Assembly: GCF_014697585.1 (NCBI RefSeq)
Contig: NZ_JACJSB010000004.1
Coordinates: 62,001-126,000 of the forward strand
From: Dolichospermum sp. FACHB-1091
Lineage (GTDB): Bacteria; Cyanobacteriota; Cyanobacteriia; Cyanobacteriales; Nostocaceae
Direction of reading: 5' to 3'
DNA: 64,000 nt
Part shown: one piece after another, positions 41,241 to 50,667 of the stretch
Layout: every line of letters begins with the position of its first letter
How positions within the stretch are numbered: position 1 is the first letter of the stretch
The notes under the pieces: generated by a model
What the model saw: only the letters and a program-made list of their open reading frames with translations
Told to the model about the DNA's origin: nothing
The model's database searches: none
Made by a program: the position numbers and the translations under genes

Positions 41241-42209
41241 ATGATATCTAGTATGACAGATTCAGCGGTAAAAGCAGCGATCGCGGCTATATCTTCCGAG
41301 TCAGCAACAACAGCAGAAAAAATCCAAATGCTGATGGAAATTGCGACAGGTTTACAAAAGAAACCGAAAACATCCCAAGATTTACGCCATGCAGTTGGGC
41401 TATTTGACCGTGCATATCAAATGTGTGGGGTGGAATATGTTTTACTGAAAGCACGGGCTAAGGTGGGCAAGGCAGGGGCATTACAAATGATTCCTGATGG
41501 TGATTCCCAGATGTTGCAAGAAGCGCGAGCAGATTATGAGGAAGCTTTGCCAATTTTACAACAATTTGCCACTGCGGAGGAAGTGGCAGCAGCCCAAATG
41601 AATTTGGGTTTGGTTTTACAGTCTTTAGTTCCCGAAAATTTAGCGCGGATAACTGATAGTATTCATGTTTATCATCAGGCTTTGCGAGTGTTCACTTGGG
41701 AAAAGTATCCCCAAGAATATGCGATTTTATATAATAATATAGCGATCGCTTATCTGTCTATACCTATGTCATCAGAACGGGAATCTTTACGTCAAGGTTT
41801 AGCAATACAGTCTTTTGAAACTGCTCTCAAACATATTAACATCATTGACCATCCTAGAGAATATGCAATGTTGCAAAATAATTTAGGAAATGCTTTACAA
41901 TATTTAGTAAGTTCTCATCCTATAGACAATAATTTACGGGCTGTTTTGGCTTACAATGAAGCTTTGAAAGTGCGTAATCCTCAAGATACACCGTTAGAAT
42001 ATGCTAACACAATTTCTAACAAAGCTAATGTTCTTTTCAACCTACCTGACAATCCTGAAAAACCGGAATTAGGAAATCAAAGAAATCTTTTGCAAGCGCG
42101 AGAATACTATCAGCAAGCTTGGCAAATATTTACAGACAATCAACAATTAGAACAAGCAGAAATAGTAGGTAAAGCACTAGAAGATTTAGCCGCAGAAATT
42201 CAAGTATAG
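41241..42209 (+). CDS. TPR-repeat protein at the start of the hyp region
   Basis: A 322-residue, largely helical protein with TPR-like repeats (QEYAILYNNIAIAYLSIPMS, REYAMLQNNLGNALQYLVSS, LEYANTISNKANVLFNLPDN). Soluble; no signal peptide. It starts at ATG 41241; ATG 41253 is also possible. It is closely followed by two small membrane genes and is on the hyp strand. Genes of unknown function precede hypF in Nostoc/Anabaena strains, and this may correspond to one of them; a scaffold role in hydrogenase maturation is inference. Confidence 0.8.
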   Translation: MISSMTDSAVKAAIAAISSESATTAEKIQMLMEIATGLQKKPKTSQDLRHAVGLFDRAYQMCGVEYVLLKARAKVGKAGALQMIPDGDSQMLQEARADYEEALPILQQFATAEEVAAAQMNLGLVLQSLVPENLARITDSIHVYHQALRVFTWEKYPQEYAILYNNIAIAYLSIPMSSERESLRQGLAIQSFETALKHINIIDHPREYAMLQNNLGNALQYLVSSHPIDNNLRAVLAYNEALKVRNPQDTPLEYANTISNKANVLFNLPDNPEKPELGNQRNLLQAREYYQQAWQIFTDNQQLEQAEIVGKALEDLAAEIQV

Positions 42210-42219
42210 GAGAATCATC

Positions 42220-42483
42220 ATGTTTGATTTTGTCAATGATCCAGAATTTATTAACTTTCTGTATAGTCTAAATACAGAATTAAATTTCACCACAGGATTT
42301 ACTTGGTTAATTATTGCTGTAATTTTATCAATGGTTGGTGGTGCAATTGGTGGAATTATCCTTGCTGGTAAAGATATTGGATACAAATTTGCAGCCATAA
42401 TTGGTAGTTTATTCGCACCAGCGGGGGTAATTCCTGCGGTAATTTTAGGGTTATTTATCCTGAATTTATTAGCTAATTACTAG
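42220..42483 (+). CDS. Small membrane protein, glycine-rich
   Basis: An 87-residue protein with two membrane helices (FTWLIIAVILSMVGGAIGGI and IIGSLFAPAGVIPAVILGLF). The glycine-rich first helix and the short loop are typical of a small helical hairpin. Ten bases separate it from the TPR gene and eight from the next. Members of the extended hyp operon of Nostoc strains include such small membrane proteins, as I recall. Function unknown. Confidence 0.7.
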   Translation: MFDFVNDPEFINFLYSLNTELNFTTGFTWLIIAVILSMVGGAIGGIILAGKDIGYKFAAIIGSLFAPAGVIPAVILGLFILNLLANY

Positions 42484-42491
42484 GAGGATAT

Positions 42492-42716
42492 ATGTTAGAA
42501 TTAAGTTGGTTTTCTATTAAGTTATTTTTTAAGGGTAAACTATTCCGTGACCCCATATATTTTCTGCGTCAAACTATAATTGCTAGTGGTATTGGCACAG
42601 TTATATTAGTATTACTAGCACAAGCATCAATTCCCCTTTGTATTCCCATTACTGTAGCTAGTTTAATTACGGGTGCAATTATGCCTTTTTTATTGCAAGA
42701 TTTTAGAATGAAATGA
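42492..42716 (+). CDS. Small membrane protein
   Basis: A 74-residue protein with two membrane segments (TIIASGIGTVILVLLAQAS and IPITVASLITGAIMPFLL) and a hydrophobic N-terminus. AGGAGGATAT upstream fixes the ATG at 42492. It ends just before the palindrome array, with which a further downstream link to the hyp genes may be broken. Confidence 0.7.
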   Translation: MLELSWFSIKLFFKGKLFRDPIYFLRQTIIASGIGTVILVLLAQASIPLCIPITVASLITGAIMPFLLQDFRMK

Positions 42717-42722
42717 TTTACA

Positions 42723-42947
42723 GTAGGTTGGGTTGACATTAGGAAACCCAACATGATCATAAACAAGTAGGTTGGGTTGACATTAGGAAACCCAACATGA
42801 TCATAAATAAGTAGGTTGGGTTGACATTAGGAAACCCAACATGATCAACAGATAAATAAGTAGGTTGGGTTGACATTAGGAAACCCAACATCAACATTTT
42901 CATTTTCACAACTTGTTGGGTTTCGCTGTCGCTTAACCCAACCTACA
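42723..42947. repeat. Tandem array of GTAGGTTGGGTTGAC/GGAAACCCAACAT palindromes
   Basis: Four units begin at 42723, 42767, 42811 and 42860 (spacings 44, 44 and 49 bp), each a hairpin with GGTTGGGTT and AACCCAAC arms and a short linker. A fifth, variant palindrome (TTGTTGGGTTTCGCTGTCGC, then TTAACCCAACCTAC) follows at about 42913-42947. It fills the 295-bp gap between the membrane gene and the R-M gene. Confidence 0.88.
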
Positions 42948-43011
42948 AATATATTACAATTATATGCTATGATAAAAATCAAGAAATTTAATAAATAATT
43001 ATCCAGGGATT

Positions 43012-46000
43012 ATGTCTGATTTTAATAACTACATCCAAGATTTACAAGAAAATAGCCAACGCGGTGGAGAACGCAGTCATTACCCCAGTCTAAAACGACT
43101 AATTGAAGGTTTAATGATTGGGATTAATGCCAGAATTGAAGAAAAAGGTAATCAAGCAGGAATACCAGATTTAACTATCAGAAAAAATGAGCGGATTTTA
43201 GGATATATAGAAGCTAAAGATATTCATGTTGATTTAGGTAAAATCCAAAAAACTGCACAAATTAAACGCTATTTAGAATCCAACATTGGTTACAATTTGA
43301 TTTTAACTAATTATCTAGAATTTCATTGGTATGTAAACGGAGAATGTGAAAAAACTGCTAAATTAGCTGATTTAAAATCAGGTAAAATTATTCTGGTTAA
43401 TGATTTACAACCAATTAGAGAATTACTACAATTATTTCTGAATCAAAAAGCCAAAGATATTAATAATTATTATGATTTGGCTAAAGAAATGGCCGCTTAT
43501 ACTAAAACCATTAGAAACGCAATTCAATCATCTTTAGAAATAGAAACAACCACAGAAGAATTAAATCTTCTACAAGAGACATTTAAAAAACTACTACTTT
43601 TAGATATAGATAATGATAAATTTGCAGATATGTACGCTCAAACTATCGCTTATGGGTTATTTACTGCAAAAATTGGTCATGCACAAAACCCTGGAGAATT
43701 TGCATTTAATCGCACAACAGCAAGTATTTATATTACTGATAAAATTCCTTTTTTAAAAGGTTTATTTGATTTAGTTTTAGGAACTAATAGCGTTAGTAAA
43801 ATTCACAAATCAATTGAGAATTTAATAGAGTTATTTAACACAATAGACATGACCAATATTTTAGAAAACTTTGGTCAAGAAACCCGCACAGAAGATCCAG
43901 TTATTCACTTTTACGAAACATTTTTAGCCGCTTATGAATCTTCATTGAGAAAAAGTAGAGGAGTTTATTATACTCCTGAACCTGTAGTTAATTTTATTGT
44001 CCGTTCTGTTAATGATATTTTAGTTAATGAAGAAATTTTTGATTTAGAATATGGCTTAGGAAATCGCAAAGTCACAATTCTTGACCCCGCAACGGGAACA
44101 GGAACATTTTTATATGCAGTTATTAAACAAATTCGTGATAATGTTGCTAAATATGGTGTTGATAAATGGAATAGTTTTTTAAGAGACGCAAAACTTTTAA
44201 AGCGTTTATTTGGGTTTGAATTATTGATGACTCCCTATACCATAGCGCATTTAAAATTAGGTTTATTATTGGGAGATTTGGGTTATAAATTTGCACCAGC
44301 AGAAAGATTAAAAATTTATTTAACTAATGCTTTGGAAGCAGGAATAAAATCCGGGGAATTAATTCCCGGAATTACCCAAATTATCGCGGAAGAATCAAGT
44401 CAAGCAGCAAAGGTAAAAACGGAAATTTCTGTAACTGTAGTATTAGGAAATCCTCCTTATTCTGTCAGTTCACAAAATGCGAGTAAACGCAAAAGGGTCT
44501 TAAATCAAGATGAAAGATATTTAGCAGATATTGAATATACTGGTTCAGTTTGGAATCGGATTTATAAAACTGGAAAAGCGGGTAAAACTATCACGGAATT
44601 AACCCATATTGGGGAACTTTTAGAACTATATAAAGGTAGAGTCAGACTGGAAGGAGAAAAGAATATTCAACCTTTAGATGATGATTATATTAAATTTATT
44701 CGTTTTGCTCAATATCAAATTGAAAATAATGCTCAAAATGCGGGTATTATTGGTTTTATTACTAACCATTCCTATCTCAATGGTTTAATTCATCGAGGTA
44801 TGAGGGAAGAATTATTAAAGTATTTTGATAGATTATATATCATGGATTTACATGGTAATTCCTTATTAAAAGAAACCACTCCAGAGGGAAATGTTGATCA
44901 AAATGTTTTTGATATTCAACAGGGTGTAGCGATTTTAATTGCTGTGCGCGAAAAAGATAAGCCTGATTATGGTTCTACTGCTTATAAATCCAGAGATGGT
45001 GTTAAGGAAATGGCTAAGGTGTTATATTATGATCTGTGGGGAAGACGTGAGGATAAATATAAGTTTTTAGAATCTGCAAGTTTAGATAATATTGATTGGA
45101 TAGAAGTAAAACCTACTGAACCTAATTACTTTTTTGCACGGAAAAATCTTGATTATGAAGACGAATATCAAAGAGATTTGAGTATAACTGATATCTTTCC
45201 TATTTATGCTGCTGGTGTGAAAACTAGAAGAGATAATGTATGTGTTGACTATGATAGAGAAACTTTAATAAATCGTTTTCATGATATTTCTATAAATACT
45301 AATTTAGAAGAATTAAAACAAAAATACAATATCAAAGATACAGAATATTGGAGTTTAGAAAAAGCTAAGTTAGATATTAAACAAGATGAAATTGAATCAA
45401 AAATACTACTATATGCTTATAGACCATTTGATAATCGTTGGGTTTATTATAATCCTAAGATTATTGAAAGGGGAGATAGTCGTAAAGAATTAATGGGACA
45501 TTTATTAAAAGGTAATAATATTGCGTTACTTTCCTGTCGTCAACAAGTTGAACCTGGTTTTTATCATATATTTTGTTCAGAAATTCTCACAGAACATTGT
45601 ACTGTATCGTTAAAAAGTAGAGAAGCAACTTATGTTTTTCCTCTTTATATCTACCCAAATACAGAAAATAAACAAACAAATCTTTTTGTAGAAAAAACTC
45701 CTAACCTATCCCCAAAATTCTTAGAAGCTATCAAAGAAAAACTTGGTAAAATACCCACACCAGAACAAATCTTTTACTATGCTTATGCTATATTTCACAG
45801 TCCTACATACCGCACTAGATACGCTGGATTTCTGAAAATAGATTTTCCCCGTCTTCCCTTAACCAGTAATCAAAACCTATTTAATTCATTAGCTGTCAAA
45901 GGAGAAGAATTAGTTAACTTACATTTAATGAAATCCAATAAACTCAATAATTTAATGACAACCTATCAAACAATAGAAGATAATCAAGTTAGCGAAGTTA

Positions 46001-46254
46001 CCTATAATTCAGAATTGCAAAGAGTATATATCAATAAACAGAGTTATTTTACCAATATTCCTCCACATATCTGGGAATTTAAAATTGGTGGATACCAAGT
46101 ATTAGATAAATGGTTAAAAGACAGAAAAAACGCTAAACGAGAATTATCTACTGAAGAAATTAACCATTATCAAAAAATTGTTATCTCCTTAACAGAAACT
46201 TTCCGAATAATGCAGGAAATTGATAGAATTATTCCAGGTTTTCCGATCATCTAA
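43012..46254 (+). CDS. Single-chain restriction-modification enzyme (type IIG/ISP-like)
   Basis: A 1080-residue fused enzyme. The N-terminus has a PD-(D/E)XK-like nuclease: GIPDLTIRKNERILGYIEAK, with Asp and Glu-x-Lys. A helical linker region leads to an N6-adenine methyltransferase at ~320-600: RKSRGVYYTPEPVVNFIV, motif I ILDPATGTGTFLYA, and catalytic LGNPPYSVS. The C-terminal ~400 residues (RPFDNRWVYYNPKIIERGDS) form the target-recognition part. I see no helicase motifs, so it is IIG-like rather than full ISP. It lies between genes of the hyp region and may be an insertion into it. Confidence 0.88.
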   Translation: MSDFNNYIQDLQENSQRGGERSHYPSLKRLIEGLMIGINARIEEKGNQAGIPDLTIRKNERILGYIEAKDIHVDLGKIQKTAQIKRYLESNIGYNLILTNYLEFHWYVNGECEKTAKLADLKSGKIILVNDLQPIRELLQLFLNQKAKDINNYYDLAKEMAAYTKTIRNAIQSSLEIETTTEELNLLQETFKKLLLLDIDNDKFADMYAQTIAYGLFTAKIGHAQNPGEFAFNRTTASIYITDKIPFLKGLFDLVLGTNSVSKIHKSIENLIELFNTIDMTNILENFGQETRTEDPVIHFYETFLAAYESSLRKSRGVYYTPEPVVNFIVRSVNDILVNEEIFDLEYGLGNRKVTILDPATGTGTFLYAVIKQIRDNVAKYGVDKWNSFLRDAKLLKRLFGFELLMTPYTIAHLKLGLLLGDLGYKFAPAERLKIYLTNALEAGIKSGELIPGITQIIAEESSQAAKVKTEISVTVVLGNPPYSVSSQNASKRKRVLNQDERYLADIEYTGSVWNRIYKTGKAGKTITELTHIGELLELYKGRVRLEGEKNIQPLDDDYIKFIRFAQYQIENNAQNAGIIGFITNHSYLNGLIHRGMREELLKYFDRLYIMDLHGNSLLKETTPEGNVDQNVFDIQQGVAILIAVREKDKPDYGSTAYKSRDGVKEMAKVLYYDLWGRREDKYKFLESASLDNIDWIEVKPTEPNYFFARKNLDYEDEYQRDLSITDIFPIYAAGVKTRRDNVCVDYDRETLINRFHDISINTNLEELKQKYNIKDTEYWSLEKAKLDIKQDEIESKILLYAYRPFDNRWVYYNPKIIERGDSRKELMGHLLKGNNIALLSCRQQVEPGFYHIFCSEILTEHCTVSLKSREATYVFPLYIYPNTENKQTNLFVEKTPNLSPKFLEAIKEKLGKIPTPEQIFYYAYAIFHSPTYRTRYAGFLKIDFPRLPLTSNQNLFNSLAVKGEELVNLHLMKSNKLNNLMTTYQTIEDNQVSEVTYNSELQRVYINKQSYFTNIPPHIWEFKIGGYQVLDKWLKDRKNAKRELSTEEINHYQKIVISLTETFRIMQEIDRIIPGFPII

Positions 46255-46256
46255 AT

Positions 46257-46288
46257 ATGTTGGGTTTCCTTGCGTCAACCCAACCTAC
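46257..46288. repeat. Palindrome overlapping the NHL gene's first codons
   Basis: A TTGGGTTTCC...GTCAACCCAACCTAC copy, in the opposite orientation to most others. It provides the first apparent ATG of the NHL gene. Confidence 0.75.
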
Positions 46289-47504
46289 AATTTTATTAAC
46301 TAAACCTGGATTAAATAGCATAAACATTAATTCCCTATTTACATTGCAAACCCAAAATATATCCCATTTCTCCCTCTTCCCTGATAGCGCTAAAATAATA
46401 TTAGGAAATAATATTACGCCAGAACAATTAGTAATTCCCCTTGTACCCACTCCGACAACAATGTTTGGACCCCGTGCAGCTTGTTTATTATCACCAACAG
46501 GACCATTATGGGTAGCAGATACAGGACATCATCGTTTATTGGGGTGGCAAAATTTACCCACAAAAGACCATCAACCTGCGGACTGGGTAATAGGACAACC
46601 TGACTTTTTTCATGAAGGACAAAATGCAAAAAATACACCAGGAAAATCTACATTTAGTGTACCTACGGGTATTTGTAAATGTGGTCATGGTTTAGCCGTT
46701 GCAGATGCTTGGAATCATCGTATTTTAATCTGGTATAATATTCCAAAAGATAGTCATATTCCCGCAGATTTAGTATTAGGACAAACTAACTTTATTGATA
46801 ATAAACCAAATCGAGGACACCAACAACCCGCAGCTAATACTCTCCATTGGCCTTACGGTATTTTCTATTATCAAGGTAAGTTATTTGTAGCTGATACCGG
46901 AAATCGTCGGTTATTAATTTGGAATCAATTACCCACAGAAAATGGTCAACCTGCGGATATAGTTTTGGGACAACCAGATATGATATCGCGCAATGAAAAT
47001 GGAGGTGGTTCTCCCACTGCTGCTAGTATGCGTTGGTGTCATGATATCACGATGTGGGATGATAATTTAGTTGTTACTGATGCAGGTAATAACAGGGTGA
47101 TGATTTGGCCAGGAATACCAACAGAAAATAATACTCCTTGTGCGGTGATTTTAGGACAAAAAAACTTTAATTTTGTTGAATTAAATCAAGGGGTTTATTT
47201 TCCTAGTGCTAGTAGTTTAAGTATGCCTTATGGAGTAGATATTTGGGGAGATTATTTAATGGTAGCTGACACGGCTAATTCGCGTTTAGTAGGATGGAAA
47301 AAACGAGAATCTATTCTATTATTACAGGGTGCTGATGCTGATTTTGTCATTGGGCAAGATAACTTTACAAATAAAAGTGAAAATCGCAATTTTGGACTAC
47401 CAACGCGACAAAGTTTAAATTGGTGTTATGGAGTTAAGGTTTGTGGAGAAGTTGCGGTAATTGCTGATTCTGGGAATAATCGCGTTTTGATTTGGAAGTT
47501 TTGA
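46257..47504 (+). CDS. NHL-repeat beta-propeller protein of the hyp operon
   Basis: A 415-residue protein with about six NHL repeats (for example GPLWVADTGHHRLLGWQ, GLAVADAWNHRILIWYN, LFVADTGNRRLLIWNQ and VIADSGNNRVLIWKF), forming a propeller. An NHL gene directly before hypF is also known from Nostoc/Anabaena strains. The first ~10 codons (MLGFLASTQPT) are encoded by a dispersed palindrome, so the native start may be further in or altered. Its last codons are repeated five more times downstream. A role in hydrogenase maturation is suggested by conserved position only. Confidence 0.85.
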   Translation: MLGFLASTQPTILLTKPGLNSININSLFTLQTQNISHFSLFPDSAKIILGNNITPEQLVIPLVPTPTTMFGPRAACLLSPTGPLWVADTGHHRLLGWQNLPTKDHQPADWVIGQPDFFHEGQNAKNTPGKSTFSVPTGICKCGHGLAVADAWNHRILIWYNIPKDSHIPADLVLGQTNFIDNKPNRGHQQPAANTLHWPYGIFYYQGKLFVADTGNRRLLIWNQLPTENGQPADIVLGQPDMISRNENGGGSPTAASMRWCHDITMWDDNLVVTDAGNNRVMIWPGIPTENNTPCAVILGQKNFNFVELNQGVYFPSASSLSMPYGVDIWGDYLMVADTANSRLVGWKKRESILLLQGADADFVIGQDNFTNKSENRNFGLPTRQSLNWCYGVKVCGEVAVIADSGNNRVLIWKF

Positions 47505-47948
47505 TTATCTCACGCAAAGGCGCAAAGACGCAAAGGAAGGAAGGCTGATTCTGGGAATAATCGCGTTTTGATTTGGAAGTTTTGATTATCTCACGCAAAG
47601 TCGCAAAGACGCAAAGGAAGGAAGGCTGATTCTGGGAATAATCGCGTTTTGATTTGGAAGTTTTGATTATCTCACGCAAAGTCGCAAAGACGCAAAGGAA
47701 GGAAGGCTGATTCTGGGAATAATCGCGTTTTGATTTGGAAGTTTTGATTATCTCACGCAAAGTCGCAAAGACGCAAAGGAAGGAAGGCTGATTCTGGGAA
47801 TAATCGCGTTTTGATTTGGAAGTTTTGATTATCTCACGCAAAGTCGCAAAGACGCAAAGGAAGGAAGGCTGATTCTGGGAATAATCGCGTTTTGATTTGG
47901 AAGTTTTGATTATCTCACGCAAAGTCGCAAAGACGCAAAGGAAGGAAG
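47463..47948. repeat. 81-bp tandem array, six units, spanning the NHL gene end and the hypF leader
   Basis: Six units of exactly 81 bp (starts 47463, 47544, 47625, 47706, 47787, 47868), nearly identical. Each holds the last 13 codons and stop of the NHL gene, a CGCAAAGTCGCAAAGACGC low-complexity stretch (CGCAAAGGCG in the first), and AAGGAAGGAAG. The last unit ends two bases before the hypF ATG, so its AAGGAAGG is the hypF ribosome-binding site. The array is most likely from replication slippage. Confidence 0.95.
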
Positions 47949-47949
47949 A

Positions 47950-50301
47950 ATGAGAATAGAGGAAATTAGGGTTTGTGGGATTGTACAAGGTGTGGGTTTT
48001 CGTCCTACTGTTTATCGTTTAGCTAATATGTTAGGTTTGAAAGGTGAGGTTTTTAATGATGGAAAAGGGGTGTTGATTCGTGTTTCTGGTAGTGAGGAAA
48101 TAATCACGGATTTTGTGAATAAATTATATCAAGAATGTCCGCCTTTGGCAAGGATTAATCAGGTGGTTAGAGGTCTATATTGGGGAGAATTTAATTTTGA
48201 TGATTTTGTGATTTCTCCAAGTGTTAATGGTGTGATAAAAACTCAAGTTTCTCCTGACGCTGCAAGTTGTCCCCAATGTCAAAGGGAAATTTTTGATCCT
48301 TTTAGTCGTTATTTTCGCTATCCTTTTACTAATTGTACTCATTGTGGTCCAAGGTTAACTATTATTCGCGCTATTCCTTACGATAGGGATAATACGAGTA
48401 TGGCGAATTTTCCAATGTGTAAGGAATGTGAAAGGGAATATGAAGATGTGGAAAATCGTCGTTTTCATGCTCAACCTGTGGCTTGTTTTGTATGCGGACC
48501 TCGTGCATGGTTAGAAAGGGCTGACGGTAAACCTGTGATATCTGATATGTTCTCAATGTTGGATGATTTGGATGCTGTTTGTACTTTATTACAAAAGGGT
48601 GAAATTGTTGCTATTAAAGGTTTAGGTGGTTTTCATTTGGCTTGTGATGCTACTTTAGAAAATGCAGTTCAAAAACTCAGAAATCGTAAACATAGATATC
48701 ATAAACCTTTGGCTTTAATGGCTAGAGATATGAATATTATTTCTGAATATTGCTATATTAATGATTTAGAAAAAGAATTATTAACAAGTTCGGCTGCACC
48801 TATTGTTTTATTAAAAATTAAAGATAATCATCAATTAGCTTCTTCTATAGCGCCCGGACAAAATACTCTGGGTTTTATGTTACCTTATACGCCTTTACAT
48901 CATTTAATTCTCAGAAGAATGAAAGTACCAATAGTTTTAACTAGTGCTAATATTTCTGATGAACCACAATGTATAAATAATGAAGAGGCTAAAGATAAAT
49001 TATCGAAAATAGCTGATTATTTTCTATTACATAATCGAGATATTGTTAATAGGGTAGATGATTCTGTAGTTAGAGTTATTGACAATAAAATTCAAACCCT
49101 CAGACGTGCTAGGGGATATGCACCAGCACCAATTATTTTACCACCGGGATTTGAAAAAATACCGCCTATTTTAGCCATGGGTAGTGAGTTGAAAAATACC
49201 TTTTGTTTATTAAGAGAAGGTGAGGCGATTTTATCACAACATTTAGGAGATTTAGAAAATGCGTCCGCGTTTAATGCTTATCAAGAAACATTGAATTTAT
49301 ATCTAAATTTGTTTGAACATAAGCCAGAAATAATTGCTATTGATAAACATCCAGAATACTTATCATCTAAACTTGGTAAACAACTAGCAACGGTTAATCA
49401 TATTAAATTAGCAGAAATTCAACATCATCACGCCCATATAGCCGCTTGTATGGCAGAAAATCAAATTTCTTTAGATACAAAACCGATTTTAGGAATAGCC
49501 TTTGATGGTTTAGGATATGGAGAAGACGGTACATTATGGGGAGGAGAATTTTTATTAGCAGATTATCAAAGTTTTCAAAGATTAGCAACATTTAAACCTA
49601 TGCCCATGATAGGAGGAAAACAGGCAATTTATCAACCTTGGAGAAATACCTATTCTCAATTAATTAATGCTTTTAGTTGGCAAGAAATACCAGAAAAATA
49701 CAGGGATTTAGCAATAATCAAATTTTTAGAACATAAAAACCCTAAACTACTCAACCAAATCATAGAAAAAGGTATTAATTCACCCTTAACATCGTCAGTA
49801 GGCAGATTATTTGATGCAGTTGCAGCGGCCATAGGTATTTGTCCAGAACAATGCAGCTATGAAGGACAAGCAGCCATAGAAATGGAAGCAATAGCTGATA
49901 CCAATATTTTAAACAATGATAAAGAAACTCTAAATTATTCCTTTAAATTGGAAAAATCAGCTAATATATATTATATAGATACATCCCCGACATGGCGAGA
50001 AATTTTGAATGATATAAAACAGCACATTTCATCATCAGAAATAGCTGCAAAATTCCATCAAAGTTTAGCTATAACCACCGTCAAAATAGTTAAACAATTG
50101 AAACAAGAAAATCAATTTAATCAAGTAGTATTAACAGGAGGAGTATTTCAGAACCAAATTTTATTACAACAGGTAAAAATGCAATTAGAAAAATTAGAAA
50201 TTAACGTATTAACTCATAGTATAGTACCAACAAATGATGGAGGATTATCACTAGGACAAAGTGTAATTGCAGCCGCTAAATACTTAAAAGAAACGCTATA
50301 A
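47950..50301 (+). CDS. hypF: Carbamoyltransferase HypF
   Basis: A 783-residue maturation factor that makes the thiocarbamoyl precursor of the CN ligands on HypE. N-terminal acylphosphatase domain (RVCGIVQGVGFRPTVYR), two zinc fingers (CPQC...CTHC, CKEC...CFVC), a YrdC-like nucleotide-binding domain (GEIVAIKGLGGFHLACDAT), and a C-terminal Kae1-like carbamoyltransferase (IQHHHAHIAACMAEN, GIAFDGLGYGEDGTLWGGEF, VVLTGGVFQNQILLQQV). Full length. First hyp gene after the tandem array. Confidence 0.96.
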   Translation: MRIEEIRVCGIVQGVGFRPTVYRLANMLGLKGEVFNDGKGVLIRVSGSEEIITDFVNKLYQECPPLARINQVVRGLYWGEFNFDDFVISPSVNGVIKTQVSPDAASCPQCQREIFDPFSRYFRYPFTNCTHCGPRLTIIRAIPYDRDNTSMANFPMCKECEREYEDVENRRFHAQPVACFVCGPRAWLERADGKPVISDMFSMLDDLDAVCTLLQKGEIVAIKGLGGFHLACDATLENAVQKLRNRKHRYHKPLALMARDMNIISEYCYINDLEKELLTSSAAPIVLLKIKDNHQLASSIAPGQNTLGFMLPYTPLHHLILRRMKVPIVLTSANISDEPQCINNEEAKDKLSKIADYFLLHNRDIVNRVDDSVVRVIDNKIQTLRRARGYAPAPIILPPGFEKIPPILAMGSELKNTFCLLREGEAILSQHLGDLENASAFNAYQETLNLYLNLFEHKPEIIAIDKHPEYLSSKLGKQLATVNHIKLAEIQHHHAHIAACMAENQISLDTKPILGIAFDGLGYGEDGTLWGGEFLLADYQSFQRLATFKPMPMIGGKQAIYQPWRNTYSQLINAFSWQEIPEKYRDLAIIKFLEHKNPKLLNQIIEKGINSPLTSSVGRLFDAVAAAIGICPEQCSYEGQAAIEMEAIADTNILNNDKETLNYSFKLEKSANIYYIDTSPTWREILNDIKQHISSSEIAAKFHQSLAITTVKIVKQLKQENQFNQVVLTGGVFQNQILLQQVKMQLEKLEINVLTHSIVPTNDGGLSLGQSVIAAAKYLKETL

Positions 50302-50360
50302 AAACCTCCGTTGTCTCCGCGCCTCTGCGTGAGATAAATCTTAAAAAAAGGAAAACTAAA

Positions 50361-50609
50361 ATGTGTTTAGGAATACCCGGACAAATAACAGAAATAACCA
50401 ACAGAGAACACAAACTAGCCACAGTTAATATTGGAGGAGTGAAAAGAGAAATAAACATAGCCTGTATAGTTGACCAACAACACCCACCAGAAGCTTGTAT
50501 AGGAGATTGGGTATTAGTTCATGTTGGTTTTGCCATGAACAGAATCAACGAACAAGAAGCAGCAGAAACATTAAAAATATTACAAGAAATAGCCCAATCT
50601 TATACTTAA
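50361..50609 (+). CDS. hypC: Hydrogenase maturation chaperone HypC
   Basis: An 82-residue chaperone that carries the Fe(CN)2CO unit with HypD and binds the HupL precursor. The invariant MCLGIPGQI start with Cys2, and VLVHVGFAMNRINEQEA near the end, are diagnostic. Separated from hypF by a 59-bp gap that holds a CTCCGCGCCTCTGCGTGAG dispersed repeat. Confidence 0.96.
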   Translation: MCLGIPGQITEITNREHKLATVNIGGVKREINIACIVDQQHPPEACIGDWVLVHVGFAMNRINEQEAAETLKILQEIAQSYT

Positions 50610-50667
50610 AATCTCCTTTATTTCTTTGCGTCTTTGCACCTTTGCGCCTTTGCGCGAAACAAAAATT

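Noticed and set aside
42723-42947. Possible CRISPR array of 44-49 bp units
   Set aside because: The linkers between palindromes are nearly the same sequence and the unit occurs singly elsewhere, so it is a dispersed palindrome in tandem.
47463-47948. Possible CRISPR array
   Set aside because: The units are directly adjacent full 81-bp copies without unique spacers, and no cas genes are present. It is a tandem duplication.
47434-47988. Antisense 184-residue frame with a 27-residue repeat
   Set aside because: It exists only because the 81-bp array has a period divisible by three. It is antisense to the NHL gene end and hypF start, and has no ribosome-binding site or family resemblance.
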